From Terriglobales bacterium (GTDB lineage Bacteria > Acidobacteriota > Terriglobia > Terriglobales > Acidobacteriaceae), in NCBI GenBank assembly GCA_035567895.1, contig DATMPC010000013.1, positions 62,001 to 126,000 on the forward strand: 64,000 bases of DNA. The letters are read 5' to 3'. Of the stretch, positions 18,462 to 26,423 are shown piece by piece. Each line of letters opens with the position of its first letter. The stretch's first letter is position 1. The notes below the pieces were generated by a model. It saw only the letters and a program-made list of their open reading frames with translations, was not told the origin of the DNA and made no database searches. The position numbers and the translations under genes were made by a program.

Positions 18462-19946
18462 TCAGTCCAGCTCCACCCATCGCATCTGCTGCAACAGCAT
18501 GCGCAATGCGGGACTCTGGAGCGATACCGTCGGAAAGTAGCTTCCGGCTGATTCCCTTGTCCACCAGAGCCCCATCCTTCTTCTCTCCTGCCACGATGCA
18601 AATCGATACAGGTATAGCTGTGCACGGACATAGCGTGGAGGCGCACCCGGGAATGGATTCCGCTTTAGCAGCGAGATCACTGGTTTGTCTCCCTGAAGTA
18701 GCTTTGCCACCAGGTGAATGAACCAGGGATGCCTCTGATACGAGCCCATGGCGGCAAACCACATGAGCCAGTCCAGACGCAAATGATAAGGCGCGATCTG
18801 TGGTGGCAGGCGTGTGGGATCGCCAGGCTTACCCTTGAACTCATATTCGCGCCACTTGGTCGATGCCGTGATCACGGTCTCGTCGGTTCCTTCGATCACG
18901 ATCTCATAGCGCTCCCGGGTAATTCCTCCAAACGCGCCATAAGTTCCGACAAAGTGAAAGCGGTTATAGACGGTGTTCATGATCTGCCGGCGCGAGAAGA
19001 GATTCTTTACCGGCTTAACACTCAGCACGACGACAAGCAAGAAAATGGCCGCGGTAACGCTCCGGAATATCGGATCCGCGGCGTGCGTTAGCGGAGCGTG
19101 CGTGCCCAGCAACCGAGCGAGCGTCTGATCGTCAAAACAGCTGAAAGCCAACACGAGAGTAAGCGCGTTCAGCCACGAGAGATTGCCGCTGGCGAAGATG
19201 AGGAGCTGAAAGATTATGGTCAGTGCTCCCGCGATGCTGGCCACAGGCTGTGGCAGAAAGTATCCAAAGGGAACGATCAGCTCAGCAAAGTGATTGAAGA
19301 GCACTCCTCCCTTCTTCGACCATTCCGGCCCGTGATGAAAGAACCAGCTCAGCGGATTCGGGATCGGCTGCGTCTCGTAGTGGTAATCGAGGCAGGTAAG
19401 GTCGCGCCAGCACGGGTCACCGCGCAATTTGATGAGACCGGCGCCGAACATCACGCGAAATAGCAACCAACGGAATAGCCACATCACCGCTACTTGGCTA
19501 TTTGTTCTTGAGCCGTCCAGGAAGGCAGCATAGACTCCCGCTTCCAGAAGAATCGATTCCCAGCCAAATCCGTAAAAGATTTGTCCGACATTCACGAACG
19601 AGAGATACAGCACCCAAAGCACAGCCCAGATCGCCAGCAGAGGCCACGAATATTGATCGACGAAACCGGTGACGATGATGGCTGACAGCAGTACCCCCGA
19701 CCAGGCACAAATAGCAAATGCCCGATCGTTGGGAAAGAAGGAGAACAAGCTCGGCGATTCCCGGAACGAGACCTCTCGCACAAACAGCGGCACCGGCATT
19801 AAGCCGCGTTCTCCCAACAGCGGACGGAATTGGTTGACGGCGTTGAGAAAAGCGATGAGAAACAACGCCCCCACAGCTCTCTCAAGCGCCCATCGCGCCA
19901 GCCAATAATCGCCAGGCTGTAGCCAACTTGGAATACTGACATTCAT
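18462..19946 (-). CDS. Lipase-maturation-factor-like membrane protein (copy 2)
   Basis: A 494-residue polytopic membrane protein of the LMF1 family. The core FGAGLIKLRGDPCWRDLTCL followed by DYHYETQPIPNPLSWFFHHGPEW is very close to the eukaryotic LMF1 signature, closer than in the paralogue at 10145-11809. About ten hydrophobic helices span residues 20-330; a C-terminal region has EYEFKGKPGDPTRLPPQIAPYHLRLDWLMWF. The ATG at 19946 has only a weak ribosome site. Its proximity to an exported esterase-like gene is compatible with a folding role for secreted hydrolases, but that is inference. Upstream lies a family C repeat and then the divergent DJ-1-like pseudogene. Confidence 0.85.
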   Translation of the reverse strand: MNVSIPSWLQPGDYWLARWALERAVGALFLIAFLNAVNQFRPLLGERGLMPVPLFVREVSFRESPSLFSFFPNDRAFAICAWSGVLLSAIIVTGFVDQYSWPLLAIWAVLWVLYLSFVNVGQIFYGFGWESILLEAGVYAAFLDGSRTNSQVAVMWLFRWLLFRVMFGAGLIKLRGDPCWRDLTCLDYHYETQPIPNPLSWFFHHGPEWSKKGGVLFNHFAELIVPFGYFLPQPVASIAGALTIIFQLLIFASGNLSWLNALTLVLAFSCFDDQTLARLLGTHAPLTHAADPIFRSVTAAIFLLVVVLSVKPVKNLFSRRQIMNTVYNRFHFVGTYGAFGGITRERYEIVIEGTDETVITASTKWREYEFKGKPGDPTRLPPQIAPYHLRLDWLMWFAAMGSYQRHPWFIHLVAKLLQGDKPVISLLKRNPFPGAPPRYVRAQLYLYRFASWQERRRMGLWWTRESAGSYFPTVSLQSPALRMLLQQMRWVELD

Positions 19947-19958
19947 GGGAACCCAGCG

Positions 19959-20068
19959 AGGCGAACACGAAGGTCACGAGGAAAAATCAAGGTCACAAAG
20001 AAATCATTGTGACCTTCGCCTTCTCCTTCGTGTCCTTCGTGTCCTTCGTGCCCTTCGTGTTCGCCTCG
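19959..20068. repeat. Repeat family C, copy C1
   Basis: AGGCGAACACGAAGGTCACGAG on the left pairs with CTTCGTGTTCGCCT on the right, with several tandem CCTTCGTGT units and GGTCACAAAG/ATTGTGACCTTC inside. The same words recur at 40121-40228. It separates divergent genes. Confidence 0.85.
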
Positions 20069-20105
20069 TCCCGAAATGTGGAAGAATTAGCAAACGAGGT
20101 GCCTC

Positions 20106-20696
20106 ATGTCTACTCCCAAAGTTCTAATCCTCACTGGTGATGCCGCAGAGTCGCTGGAAGTGATGTATCCCTATCAGAGATTGCAAGAAGAGGGATACGA
20201 AGTTCACATCGCGGCTCCCACGAAGAAGAAGCTGCACTTTGTGGTGCACGATTTTGAGCCTGGTTTCGACACTTACACAGAAAAGCCGGGCTACAGTTGG
20301 AATGCCGACATTTCCTTCGCTGACGTTGATCCAGCCAACTACGTGGCTCTCGTAATACCCGGTGGGCGCCCCGGAGTACATCCGCAACAACCCGCATTGC
20401 GTGCGCATCGTGCGGCACTTCTTCGATCGCGAGAAACCGGTAGCTCAACTCTGCCATGCCCCGCTGGTCTTAGCCGCAACAGGCGTACTCAAAGGCAGAC
20501 GAACAGCAGCGTATCCGGCTCTGGAACCCGACGTGAAAGCTGCAGGCGGGACGTTCGTCGATGCCGAAGCCGTGATAGATGGTGCGATGGTTTCCGCCCG
20601 GGCCTGGCCGATCATCCTGCGTGGATGAGAGAGTTTGTGCGCATTCTGAGGCAGAAAGCCCCAGCTCAACACGGCGATATGGCCAAGGCGGGATAA
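20106..20696 (+). pseudogene. DJ-1/PfpI family protein, two frameshifts
   Basis: The translation starts MSTPKVLILTGDAAESLEVM and continues to YVALVIPGG, where one base seems missing near 20370 (CGCCCCGGAG where CGCGCCCCGGAG would keep frame). The next frame continues APEYIRNNPHCVRIVRHFF and PVAQLCHAPLVLAATG, which holds the nucleophile Cys of the family. A second one-base loss near 20610 moves the reading to DHPAWMREFVRILR in the third frame. Together the pieces give one complete class I amidotransferase-like domain of about 195 residues. Either the gene is recently broken or the assembly has two homopolymer-type errors. Confidence 0.8.
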
Positions 20697-21018
20697 GCCT
20701 TCCAGGAAACCCAAGGCGCTGAAGGGATACAGTGCCTCTCCGTTTGGTCAATTCCTCGCATAAGGGTCGTTCATTGCGCAAAGGCTCGGTCAGGAATGAA
20801 TCGATAGCGTCACGGGAAGCGAACCGTTTGGGCATCTGCCTCGCCAACCGGCAATTCCTCAAACACTTACGCCGCTTCATCAGCCTGTAACAATCCCCTG
20901 CTTAGCTTGAGTGCAACAGATCACGGCTTTTTCTCGTATAGGCCAGTGTTGAGTGGTTTTCGGAGGTTCCGCGCCTCGCACCATCCCTGGACGCGGATTT
21001 CCGAAGGAAAGCGAGTCT
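20697..21018. other. Spacer before the VWA/SBP gene
   Basis: 322 bases with no supported gene. It should contain the promoter of the operon beginning at 21019. No repeat family copy was recognised. Confidence 0.35.
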
Positions 21019-22722
21019 ATGTTGCGCACCCGGGGCTCGTTGTCTGCACGCTGTGTCTGCGTGCTGTTCAGCTTACTTGTTGCATCACTCCCCCAGACAG
21101 GATGCAAACGAAGCAGCTCTACTTCTTCTTATCAGGCGGAAAATGCCGCGCCTTCCGGATCACTCGAGCTGGTCTTTACCTACGGATCGGAGAAGGAGAA
21201 TTGGATCAAGGACGTAACCGATTCCTTCAATCGCTCCGGCAACAAGACCGCCAGCGGGCAGCGCATCTTCGTGCGTGCGATTCCCATGGGCTCGGGCGAA
21301 TCCATTGAGGACATCCTGAGTGGCGCCACGAAGGCGCACATCACCAGCCCAGCCTCGGGCGCATTCATCACCTTAGGAAATGCCGAGTCGCGAGCCAAGA
21401 CCGGTCAGGACCTCGTGGGCTCGACCGAGAATCTGGTGCTTTCGCCGGTGGTGATCGCCATGTGGAAGCCGATGGCCGAGGCGATCGGCTATGGCAAGAA
21501 GCCCATCGGATGGACCGACATTCTGGCGCTGGCCCGCAGCGATCGCGGCTGGGCCCAATATGGGTTTCCGCAATGGGGAAGCTTCAAGTTCGGGCACACA
21601 CATCCGGAGTACAGCAATAGCGGATTGATCTCCGTGATCGCCGAAGTGTACGCGGCGAACAAGAAGACTGCCGGGCTTACGCTCAATGATGTGCAAAGTG
21701 CGCGGACCGCCGATTTTGTCCGCGGCGTCGAGCATTCAGTCGTGCACTATGGCAGCTCCACCGGATTCTTTGGACGCAAGATGTTCGCCGCCGGTCCTCA
21801 GTATCTTTCGGCGGCGGTGCTTTACGAGAGCATGGTCATCGAGTCGTACGGTAAGAATCTTCAATTTCCGGTAGTGGCCATTTATCCAAAAGAGGGAACT
21901 TTCTGGAGCGATCATCCCATCGGAGTTGTGAACCGTGAGTGGGTAACTCCGGCCCACAAGGAAGCTGCCCAGATTTACACAAAGTACTTGCTTGCCCGGC
22001 CGCAGCAGGAGCGCGCCATGACGTATGGATTTCGTCCGGGCGCCGTCGACATACCCCTTGCTTCGCCTATCGACGCGGCTCATGGTGTTGATCCCAAGGA
22101 GCCGAAGACCACCTTGGAAGTTCCATCGGCCGAGGTGATTCATGCGATTCTGCAGACCTGGAAGCAAGATAAGAAGAATGCCGATGTGGTACTGGTGCTC
22201 GATACTTCGGGCAGCATGAACGAAGACCAGAAGATGCAGAATGCCCGCGAAGGCGCCAAGCAGCTCGTTTCCATGCTCGACGATTCCGATACCTTCTCCT
22301 TACTTCCCTTCAGCACGCGTATGAATTGGGCGTTCCAGGACCTTCCCGTGAAAACCGAACGCCAGCACGCAACCGATACAGTCTCGTCCTTGTTCGCCGA
22401 CGGTGGAACTGCGCTTTACGACTCGATCGACGCGGCGTACAAGCATCTGCTGGACAAGGGCTCAGGGAACGACCATATTCGTGCCGTGGTGGTTCTAACC
22501 GATGGCGCTGACACCGAGAGTCAAGAGAAGCTCGAAGATCTGTTGCAACATCTTCAACAGAATTCTGAGCAGCGTCCCATCAGCATCTTCAGCATTGCCT
22601 ATGGCAAGGACGCGCGCAGGGATGTGCTGCAAAAGATCTCTGAAGCCACTCAGGCGCGCATGTATGAAGGCACGCCGAAGAACATCGTAGAAGTCTTCCG
22701 GGAGATCTCGACCTTCTTCTAA
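21019..22722 (+). CDS. Extracellular solute-binding/VWA lipoprotein-like protein
   Basis: A 567-residue exported protein. The start MLRTRGSLSARC is preferred over an upstream ATG (20953) because the hydrophobic signal follows it directly; a possible lipid-attachment Cys is at about residue 29 (QTGC, a weak lipobox). Residues 50-370 form a periplasmic-binding (SBP_bac_11-like) domain with IPMGSGESIEDILSG and FKFGHTHPEYSNSGL. Residues 388-567 form a von Willebrand A domain with a complete MIDAS: DTSGS (395-399), the Thr of GGTALYDS and the Asp of VLTDGAD. It probably binds a divalent metal and a partner at the membrane surface. It is the first gene of a cluster with a VWA-less paralogue, PspA and an AAA+ ATPase. 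Confidence 0.85.
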   Translation: MLRTRGSLSARCVCVLFSLLVASLPQTGCKRSSSTSSYQAENAAPSGSLELVFTYGSEKENWIKDVTDSFNRSGNKTASGQRIFVRAIPMGSGESIEDILSGATKAHITSPASGAFITLGNAESRAKTGQDLVGSTENLVLSPVVIAMWKPMAEAIGYGKKPIGWTDILALARSDRGWAQYGFPQWGSFKFGHTHPEYSNSGLISVIAEVYAANKKTAGLTLNDVQSARTADFVRGVEHSVVHYGSSTGFFGRKMFAAGPQYLSAAVLYESMVIESYGKNLQFPVVAIYPKEGTFWSDHPIGVVNREWVTPAHKEAAQIYTKYLLARPQQERAMTYGFRPGAVDIPLASPIDAAHGVDPKEPKTTLEVPSAEVIHAILQTWKQDKKNADVVLVLDTSGSMNEDQKMQNAREGAKQLVSMLDDSDTFSLLPFSTRMNWAFQDLPVKTERQHATDTVSSLFADGGTALYDSIDAAYKHLLDKGSGNDHIRAVVVLTDGADTESQEKLEDLLQHLQQNSEQRPISIFSIAYGKDARRDVLQKISEATQARMYEGTPKNIVEVFREISTFF

Positions 22723-22724
22723 AT

Positions 22725-23945
22725 ATGGCAACCACACCTCCATATTCGTCGGAACCACCGAAGCTCACAGGACTAGGCAAACTGTTCATCATCCTGTTCG
22801 TGGCGGCATGCGCTTATGGCGCTTACTACCTCTTCTCTTCTCAGCGTTCCGGAAACAAAGGGGGCGCACAGCAAAGTACTTCCTCGTCATCGGGCGGTCT
22901 CTTTTCGGGAAACAGCGTCACCATCGGTGTCGCTTATGGTACGGAGAAGAAGAATTGGCTGGAATGGGCAGTCCAGGAGTTCAACAAGAGCAAGCAAGGC
23001 AAGAACATTACAGTGAACTTGATCCCCATGGGATCGCTGGAAGGCGCGCACGCCATTTTGAACGGCGATCAGCGGATCAATGCATGGTCACCGGCGAGCG
23101 CACTTTACAAAGATGCCTTCGTGCAGGATTGGCAGGTAAAGAACGGCGGAAATCCCATTCTGAAGGAAGAACAGCTTGCGCTGAGCCCGATGGTATTCGT
23201 CTGGTGGGACGAGCGCTATCAGGCCTTCATCAAGAAGTATCCTAAGCCCGATCTCGACAGCATTCAAAAGGCCCTCAACGAAAAAGGGGGCTGGGCAGCA
23301 ATCGCAGGCAAGCCGGAGTGGGGACTCTTCAAATTTGGCCATACCAATCCCAATGAGTCGAACTCCGGACTGATGACCATCGTGCTGGCCGCCTACACCT
23401 TTGATCAGAAAACACGCGGCCTCACGCTGAGTGACGTAGTCGATGTGAAGTTCCAAAACTGGCTTGCAGAGCTGGAACGTGGCGTAACCGGCATGTCAAA
23501 CAGCACGGGAAACATGATGCGCGAGATGGTATTGAAGGGACCTTCGTCCTATGACGCGCTGTTTGTTTATGAGAGCGTTGCCATCGATTATCTGAAGAAT
23601 GCGGAGGGCCGCTGGGGCAGCATTCGCGTGACTTATCCGCAATACAACGCATGGAATGACAATCCGTACTACATTCTTGACGCGTCGTGGAGTACGCCGG
23701 AGCAGCGCAAAGCCGCGCAAACCTTCCTCGACTTCCTGCTGAGCGAGCCGGTCCAGCGTGAGTCCCTGAAACATGGCTTCCGGCCGGCCAATACGAATGT
23801 AGCCGTACGCACTCCGGACAGCCCGTTCACCACGTTCCAGCAATATGGCGTGCAGCTCGATATTGGAAATGTTTGTGAGCCGCCAAAGGCGGAAGTAGTG
23901 AATAATCTGCTTGCAAGTTGGCAGCGCAGTCAGAGCAATCGCTAG
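22725..23945 (+). CDS. Membrane-anchored solute-binding domain protein (VWA-less paralogue)
   Basis: A 406-residue protein starting two bases after the preceding stop, so surely co-transcribed. After about 17 residues there is one transmembrane helix (GKLFIILFVAACAYGAYYLF), then a Gly/Ser linker and a periplasmic-binding domain (about 65-400). It shares LIPMGSLEGAHAILNGD, NAWSPASALY and FKFGHTNPNESNSGLM with the upstream gene, so the two are paralogues; this one ends where the VWA domain would begin. Likely role: ligand or peptide sensing outside the membrane, perhaps as a pair with the VWA protein. The ligand is unknown. Confidence 0.83.
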   Translation: MATTPPYSSEPPKLTGLGKLFIILFVAACAYGAYYLFSSQRSGNKGGAQQSTSSSSGGLFSGNSVTIGVAYGTEKKNWLEWAVQEFNKSKQGKNITVNLIPMGSLEGAHAILNGDQRINAWSPASALYKDAFVQDWQVKNGGNPILKEEQLALSPMVFVWWDERYQAFIKKYPKPDLDSIQKALNEKGGWAAIAGKPEWGLFKFGHTNPNESNSGLMTIVLAAYTFDQKTRGLTLSDVVDVKFQNWLAELERGVTGMSNSTGNMMREMVLKGPSSYDALFVYESVAIDYLKNAEGRWGSIRVTYPQYNAWNDNPYYILDASWSTPEQRKAAQTFLDFLLSEPVQRESLKHGFRPANTNVAVRTPDSPFTTFQQYGVQLDIGNVCEPPKAEVVNNLLASWQRSQSNR

Positions 23946-23956
23946 GGAGGCATTGC

Positions 23957-24715
23957 ATGTTCCGACGCATCTCGAACTTGTTTCGCGGTTTCCTTTCTCT
24001 CTTTGTCTCCGGCCTCGAGCGCCAGAACCCCGAAGCCTTGCTCGAGGTCGAGAAAGAAAACCTTCGTAGGCAGATCGGCACATACAACACCGGTCTCGCC
24101 TCACACGCCGGCATGTGCGAGCGCCTGATGACGCAGGTGCGCAAGCTCGAAACCGATCAGCGCGACCTGCGCGCCCGTACCACCGCGAATCTCCGCGCCG
24201 GCAACCGACAGGTAGCGGGCGAGCTTGCGTTGCGGCTGCAGACCGTGGAACGCGAGCTCGACGAAAATCGCAAACAGCTTGGGCAAGCAGAGACTACTTA
24301 TAAGGAACTGGTGCGGGCGCGCGATGTCGCTGTGAGCACAGCCCGCAACAAGATTGAGTCACTCAAGTCGTCGATCGACGATATGAAGATGAAGCGTGCT
24401 CTCGCCGAAGTTACCGAGATGGCCACTGGCATGGTTACGCAGATCGGCGGCGCCGGAGAGACCCTCGACCGTCTGCATGAGATGGTGGAGGAAGAGCGGG
24501 AAAAGGCGGCAGGACGCCTGCGAGTGGCTCGCGACAGCATGGACACGACTCAGGTACACATAAAAGAATCCGAGCAGCAGGCCTTGGCCGATCAGGCGCT
24601 CGCAGACTTCGCGGCGAAAGAAGGCATTGCGCTTGAACCTGCTCAGGGCGCGGCTTCCTCCAGCACTGCAGCTCCGGTGAAGACCATGGGACCGGGCAGC
24701 ACGGAGTCCGCGTAG
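23957..24715 (+). CDS. pspA: PspA/IM30 family protein
   Basis: A 252-residue, almost wholly helical protein. The ATG at 23957 has GGGAGG six bases upstream. The N-terminal amphipathic helix (MFRRISNLFRGFLSLFVSGL) is the membrane-binding element of PspA/Vipp1 proteins; residues 25-210 are coiled coil with the family pattern EKENLRRQI, YKELVRARDVAVSTARNKI and EMATGMVTQIGGAGETLDRL. A Ser/Ala/Pro-rich tail ends the protein. Family members polymerise on damaged inner membrane. It lies directly after two extracellular binding proteins and before a membrane coiled-coil protein, which suggests an envelope-stress module. No PspF/PspBC genes are nearby. Confidence 0.85.
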   Translation: MFRRISNLFRGFLSLFVSGLERQNPEALLEVEKENLRRQIGTYNTGLASHAGMCERLMTQVRKLETDQRDLRARTTANLRAGNRQVAGELALRLQTVERELDENRKQLGQAETTYKELVRARDVAVSTARNKIESLKSSIDDMKMKRALAEVTEMATGMVTQIGGAGETLDRLHEMVEEEREKAAGRLRVARDSMDTTQVHIKESEQQALADQALADFAAKEGIALEPAQGAASSSTAAPVKTMGPGSTESA

Positions 24716-24721
24716 TTCTCT

Positions 24722-25543
24722 GTGTGGCGCTATGTCAAATCCGCATTTCTGGTTGGAATCGACGTTCCCGGGTTGGGGCGAATCCCTCTAAACGCGCTTG
24801 CTGCCTGCGGCATCGGCGTTCTGGGTTTTGGGGAACACGCCATCTGGCTGCTGGGACTCGGCATTGAAACTGCGGTTATCTCTTCACTTGCTTTCAATAA
24901 GCGGTTCCAGAACTGGGTAGACGCAACGTCGTTCAAGCGCAGCGACGATCAGGTTGCGGCCGAGAGCGCAGCCTTGCTGAAAGTACTTCCTGCTGATTCG
25001 AAAGCCCGTCTCACGAAGCTCCAAGCCAAGTGCGAGCAGACATTGCAGATGTATCGAAATCTTCAGTCGGACGAATTCGAGTTCACGATTGAAACGAATC
25101 GCGAGGCCTTGAAGAAGCTGCAGCGTACCTACCTGAAGCTGCTGGTGGCACGCCAGCACTTGGTAGAGCTAGATTCGCCCGACGCCGAGCAGGGGCTAAA
25201 GGCGCAGATCGTGAACCTCGAAGCCGATCTGAAGGATTCAGACGATTCGCCCGGCGTTCATGACTCGAAGACGGCAACGCTCAATATTCTGAAGAAACGA
25301 TTAAACAACCTTGCTCGCAAGGCAGAGACCCTAGAAGAGATCGACAGCGACCTTACGCGAATCGAAGCGCAAGTCGATTTGGTTCGTGAAAATGCGGGCA
25401 TGCAAAGCAAGCCGCAAACAATCTCGGCTGACATTGAACTCGCCAGCGATCTGGTCAGCGGTGGCTTGCTCGGCGACGATCTCGCAGAAGTTCGTCCAAA
25501 TGGATCTTCAGCACATTCGCGGCGGCGGGTGACGGAGCAATGA
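24722..25543 (+). CDS. Membrane-anchored coiled-coil protein, unknown
   Basis: A 273-residue protein with a GTG start six bases after the pspA stop. Residues 20-58 form a hydrophobic hairpin (ALAACGIGVLGFGEHAIWLLG); the rest is soluble helix, with heptad-like stretches at 95-160 and 165-225 and a Ser/Arg-rich end. There is no catalytic motif. Topology suggests a cytoplasmic coiled coil tethered to the inner membrane, where it could receive PspA (inference). I do not recognise the family; its position in the cluster is the main clue. Confidence 0.72.
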   Translation: MWRYVKSAFLVGIDVPGLGRIPLNALAACGIGVLGFGEHAIWLLGLGIETAVISSLAFNKRFQNWVDATSFKRSDDQVAAESAALLKVLPADSKARLTKLQAKCEQTLQMYRNLQSDEFEFTIETNREALKKLQRTYLKLLVARQHLVELDSPDAEQGLKAQIVNLEADLKDSDDSPGVHDSKTATLNILKKRLNNLARKAETLEEIDSDLTRIEAQVDLVRENAGMQSKPQTISADIELASDLVSGGLLGDDLAEVRPNGSSAHSRRRVTEQ

Positions 25544-25651
25544 GGCAACTGAGGATCGTAAATGGTCAAAGAGCCGAACGTTACGCAACGATTGTTGCGT
25601 CAAGACTGCCGAGCAGTCCGCATTGTCGGCGCCCAAGTGGTTCCTCTTGGA

Positions 25652-25817
25652 ACTGTCATCCCTCGCGCTGCAGCAACAGCAGCTTGCGCATAGAGAACTT
25701 CGTTTTTGCGGCGCGGGGGATCTGCTGTTGCTTGAGCTACCAGACAGCAGATCCCCCAAGCCGCATTAGCTTCAACCAAAGCCCTTGCCGCTTGGTGGCG
25801 GCTTGAGGGATGACAGT
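25652..25817. repeat. Repeat family A, full copy (A4)
   Basis: Ends ACTGTCATCCCTC and GAGGGATGACAGT, with inner GGGGATCTGCTGTTGC and ACAGCAGATCCCCC. It lies about 110 bases after the coiled-coil gene stop. Confidence 0.85.
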
Positions 25818-26146
25818 GTTTATAGAGTTCGACGTCAATGGTCGGTCGTCAAAGTTGGCCGCAAAGATTGAATTACTCTGAACGGGCTAGACCAGAGTCG
25901 TCTAGAACGACGGATTGCGAAAATATTTTTTGGAATGCTCCTAAGACATTCATTCGATTGTCTCGGCGAGAGCATAGAGCAACGGATGAAGATTGCCATC
26001 GGCGGCCATCTGCGGTATCAAGGAGAGCGATGCTGTGCATGGATACCAAATTGGGACGAATCACGCCGTCGACGTCAGCACGTCTTACTCCACGAGAGGC
26101 CGTACGTTCAAGTGCAAATCCCCCCATTAACTTATTAGCTAACAGC

Positions 26147-26290
26147 GATCCCATCTCGATCCCAGCGGAAATGATGGGATATCCCATCATGATCCCAGCC
26201 AAGAGTGTGGGGATACCTCAGGGATATCCCAGGACAGGTCTGGGATCAGGATGGGATCGGATTTTCTAAGTCCTTTAAATCTTGGGATCT
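26147..26290. promoter_or_regulatory. Cluster of GATCCCA/TGGGATC half-sites and GGGATATCCC palindromes
   Basis: Within about 140 bases there are eight or more half-sites of the form GGGAT(C/A). These include a perfect 20-base palindrome at 26171-26190 centred on GGGATATCCC, another GGGATATCCC at 26221-26230, and direct copies of GATCCCA at 26147, 26158 and 26191, then TGGGATC/TGGGATCT near 26241, 26252 and 26283. It lies 135-275 bases before the AAA+ gene and could be an operator array or a decayed mobile-element end. The pattern is seen directly; the function is a guess. Confidence 0.5.
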
Positions 26291-26423
26291 CGGCGAAAAA
26301 GGCATTTTTGCCAAACGCGTAACTAGCGCGTTGGTTAACTAAAGAGTAAACGAAAAATGGCTTGCAGATAGTCGGTAGCCGAGATTCGTTGCGACCAAGC
26401 GAAAGAGTCGCGAATTTCAAAAA

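Larger units (their letters stand above)
25544..26423. other. 880-bp spacer inside the PspA/AAA+ cluster
   Basis: Contains repeat A4 (25652-25817) and a dense cluster of GGGAT-type palindromes (26147-26290). Short open frames exist on both strands, but none has a ribosome site or protein-like composition. It separates the coiled-coil gene from the AAA+ gene, which therefore probably has its own promoter. Confidence 0.55.

Noticed and set aside
21085-21105. LPQTG-like string at the N-terminus of the VWA/SBP protein as a sortase signal
   Set aside because: It lies in the signal peptide, not at the C-terminus, in a presumably Gram-negative cell. Best read as a weak lipobox or coincidence.
25840-26269. 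Short coding frames in the spacer before the AAA+ gene
   Set aside because: Both-strand frames of similar length, no ribosome site, repeat-derived composition.
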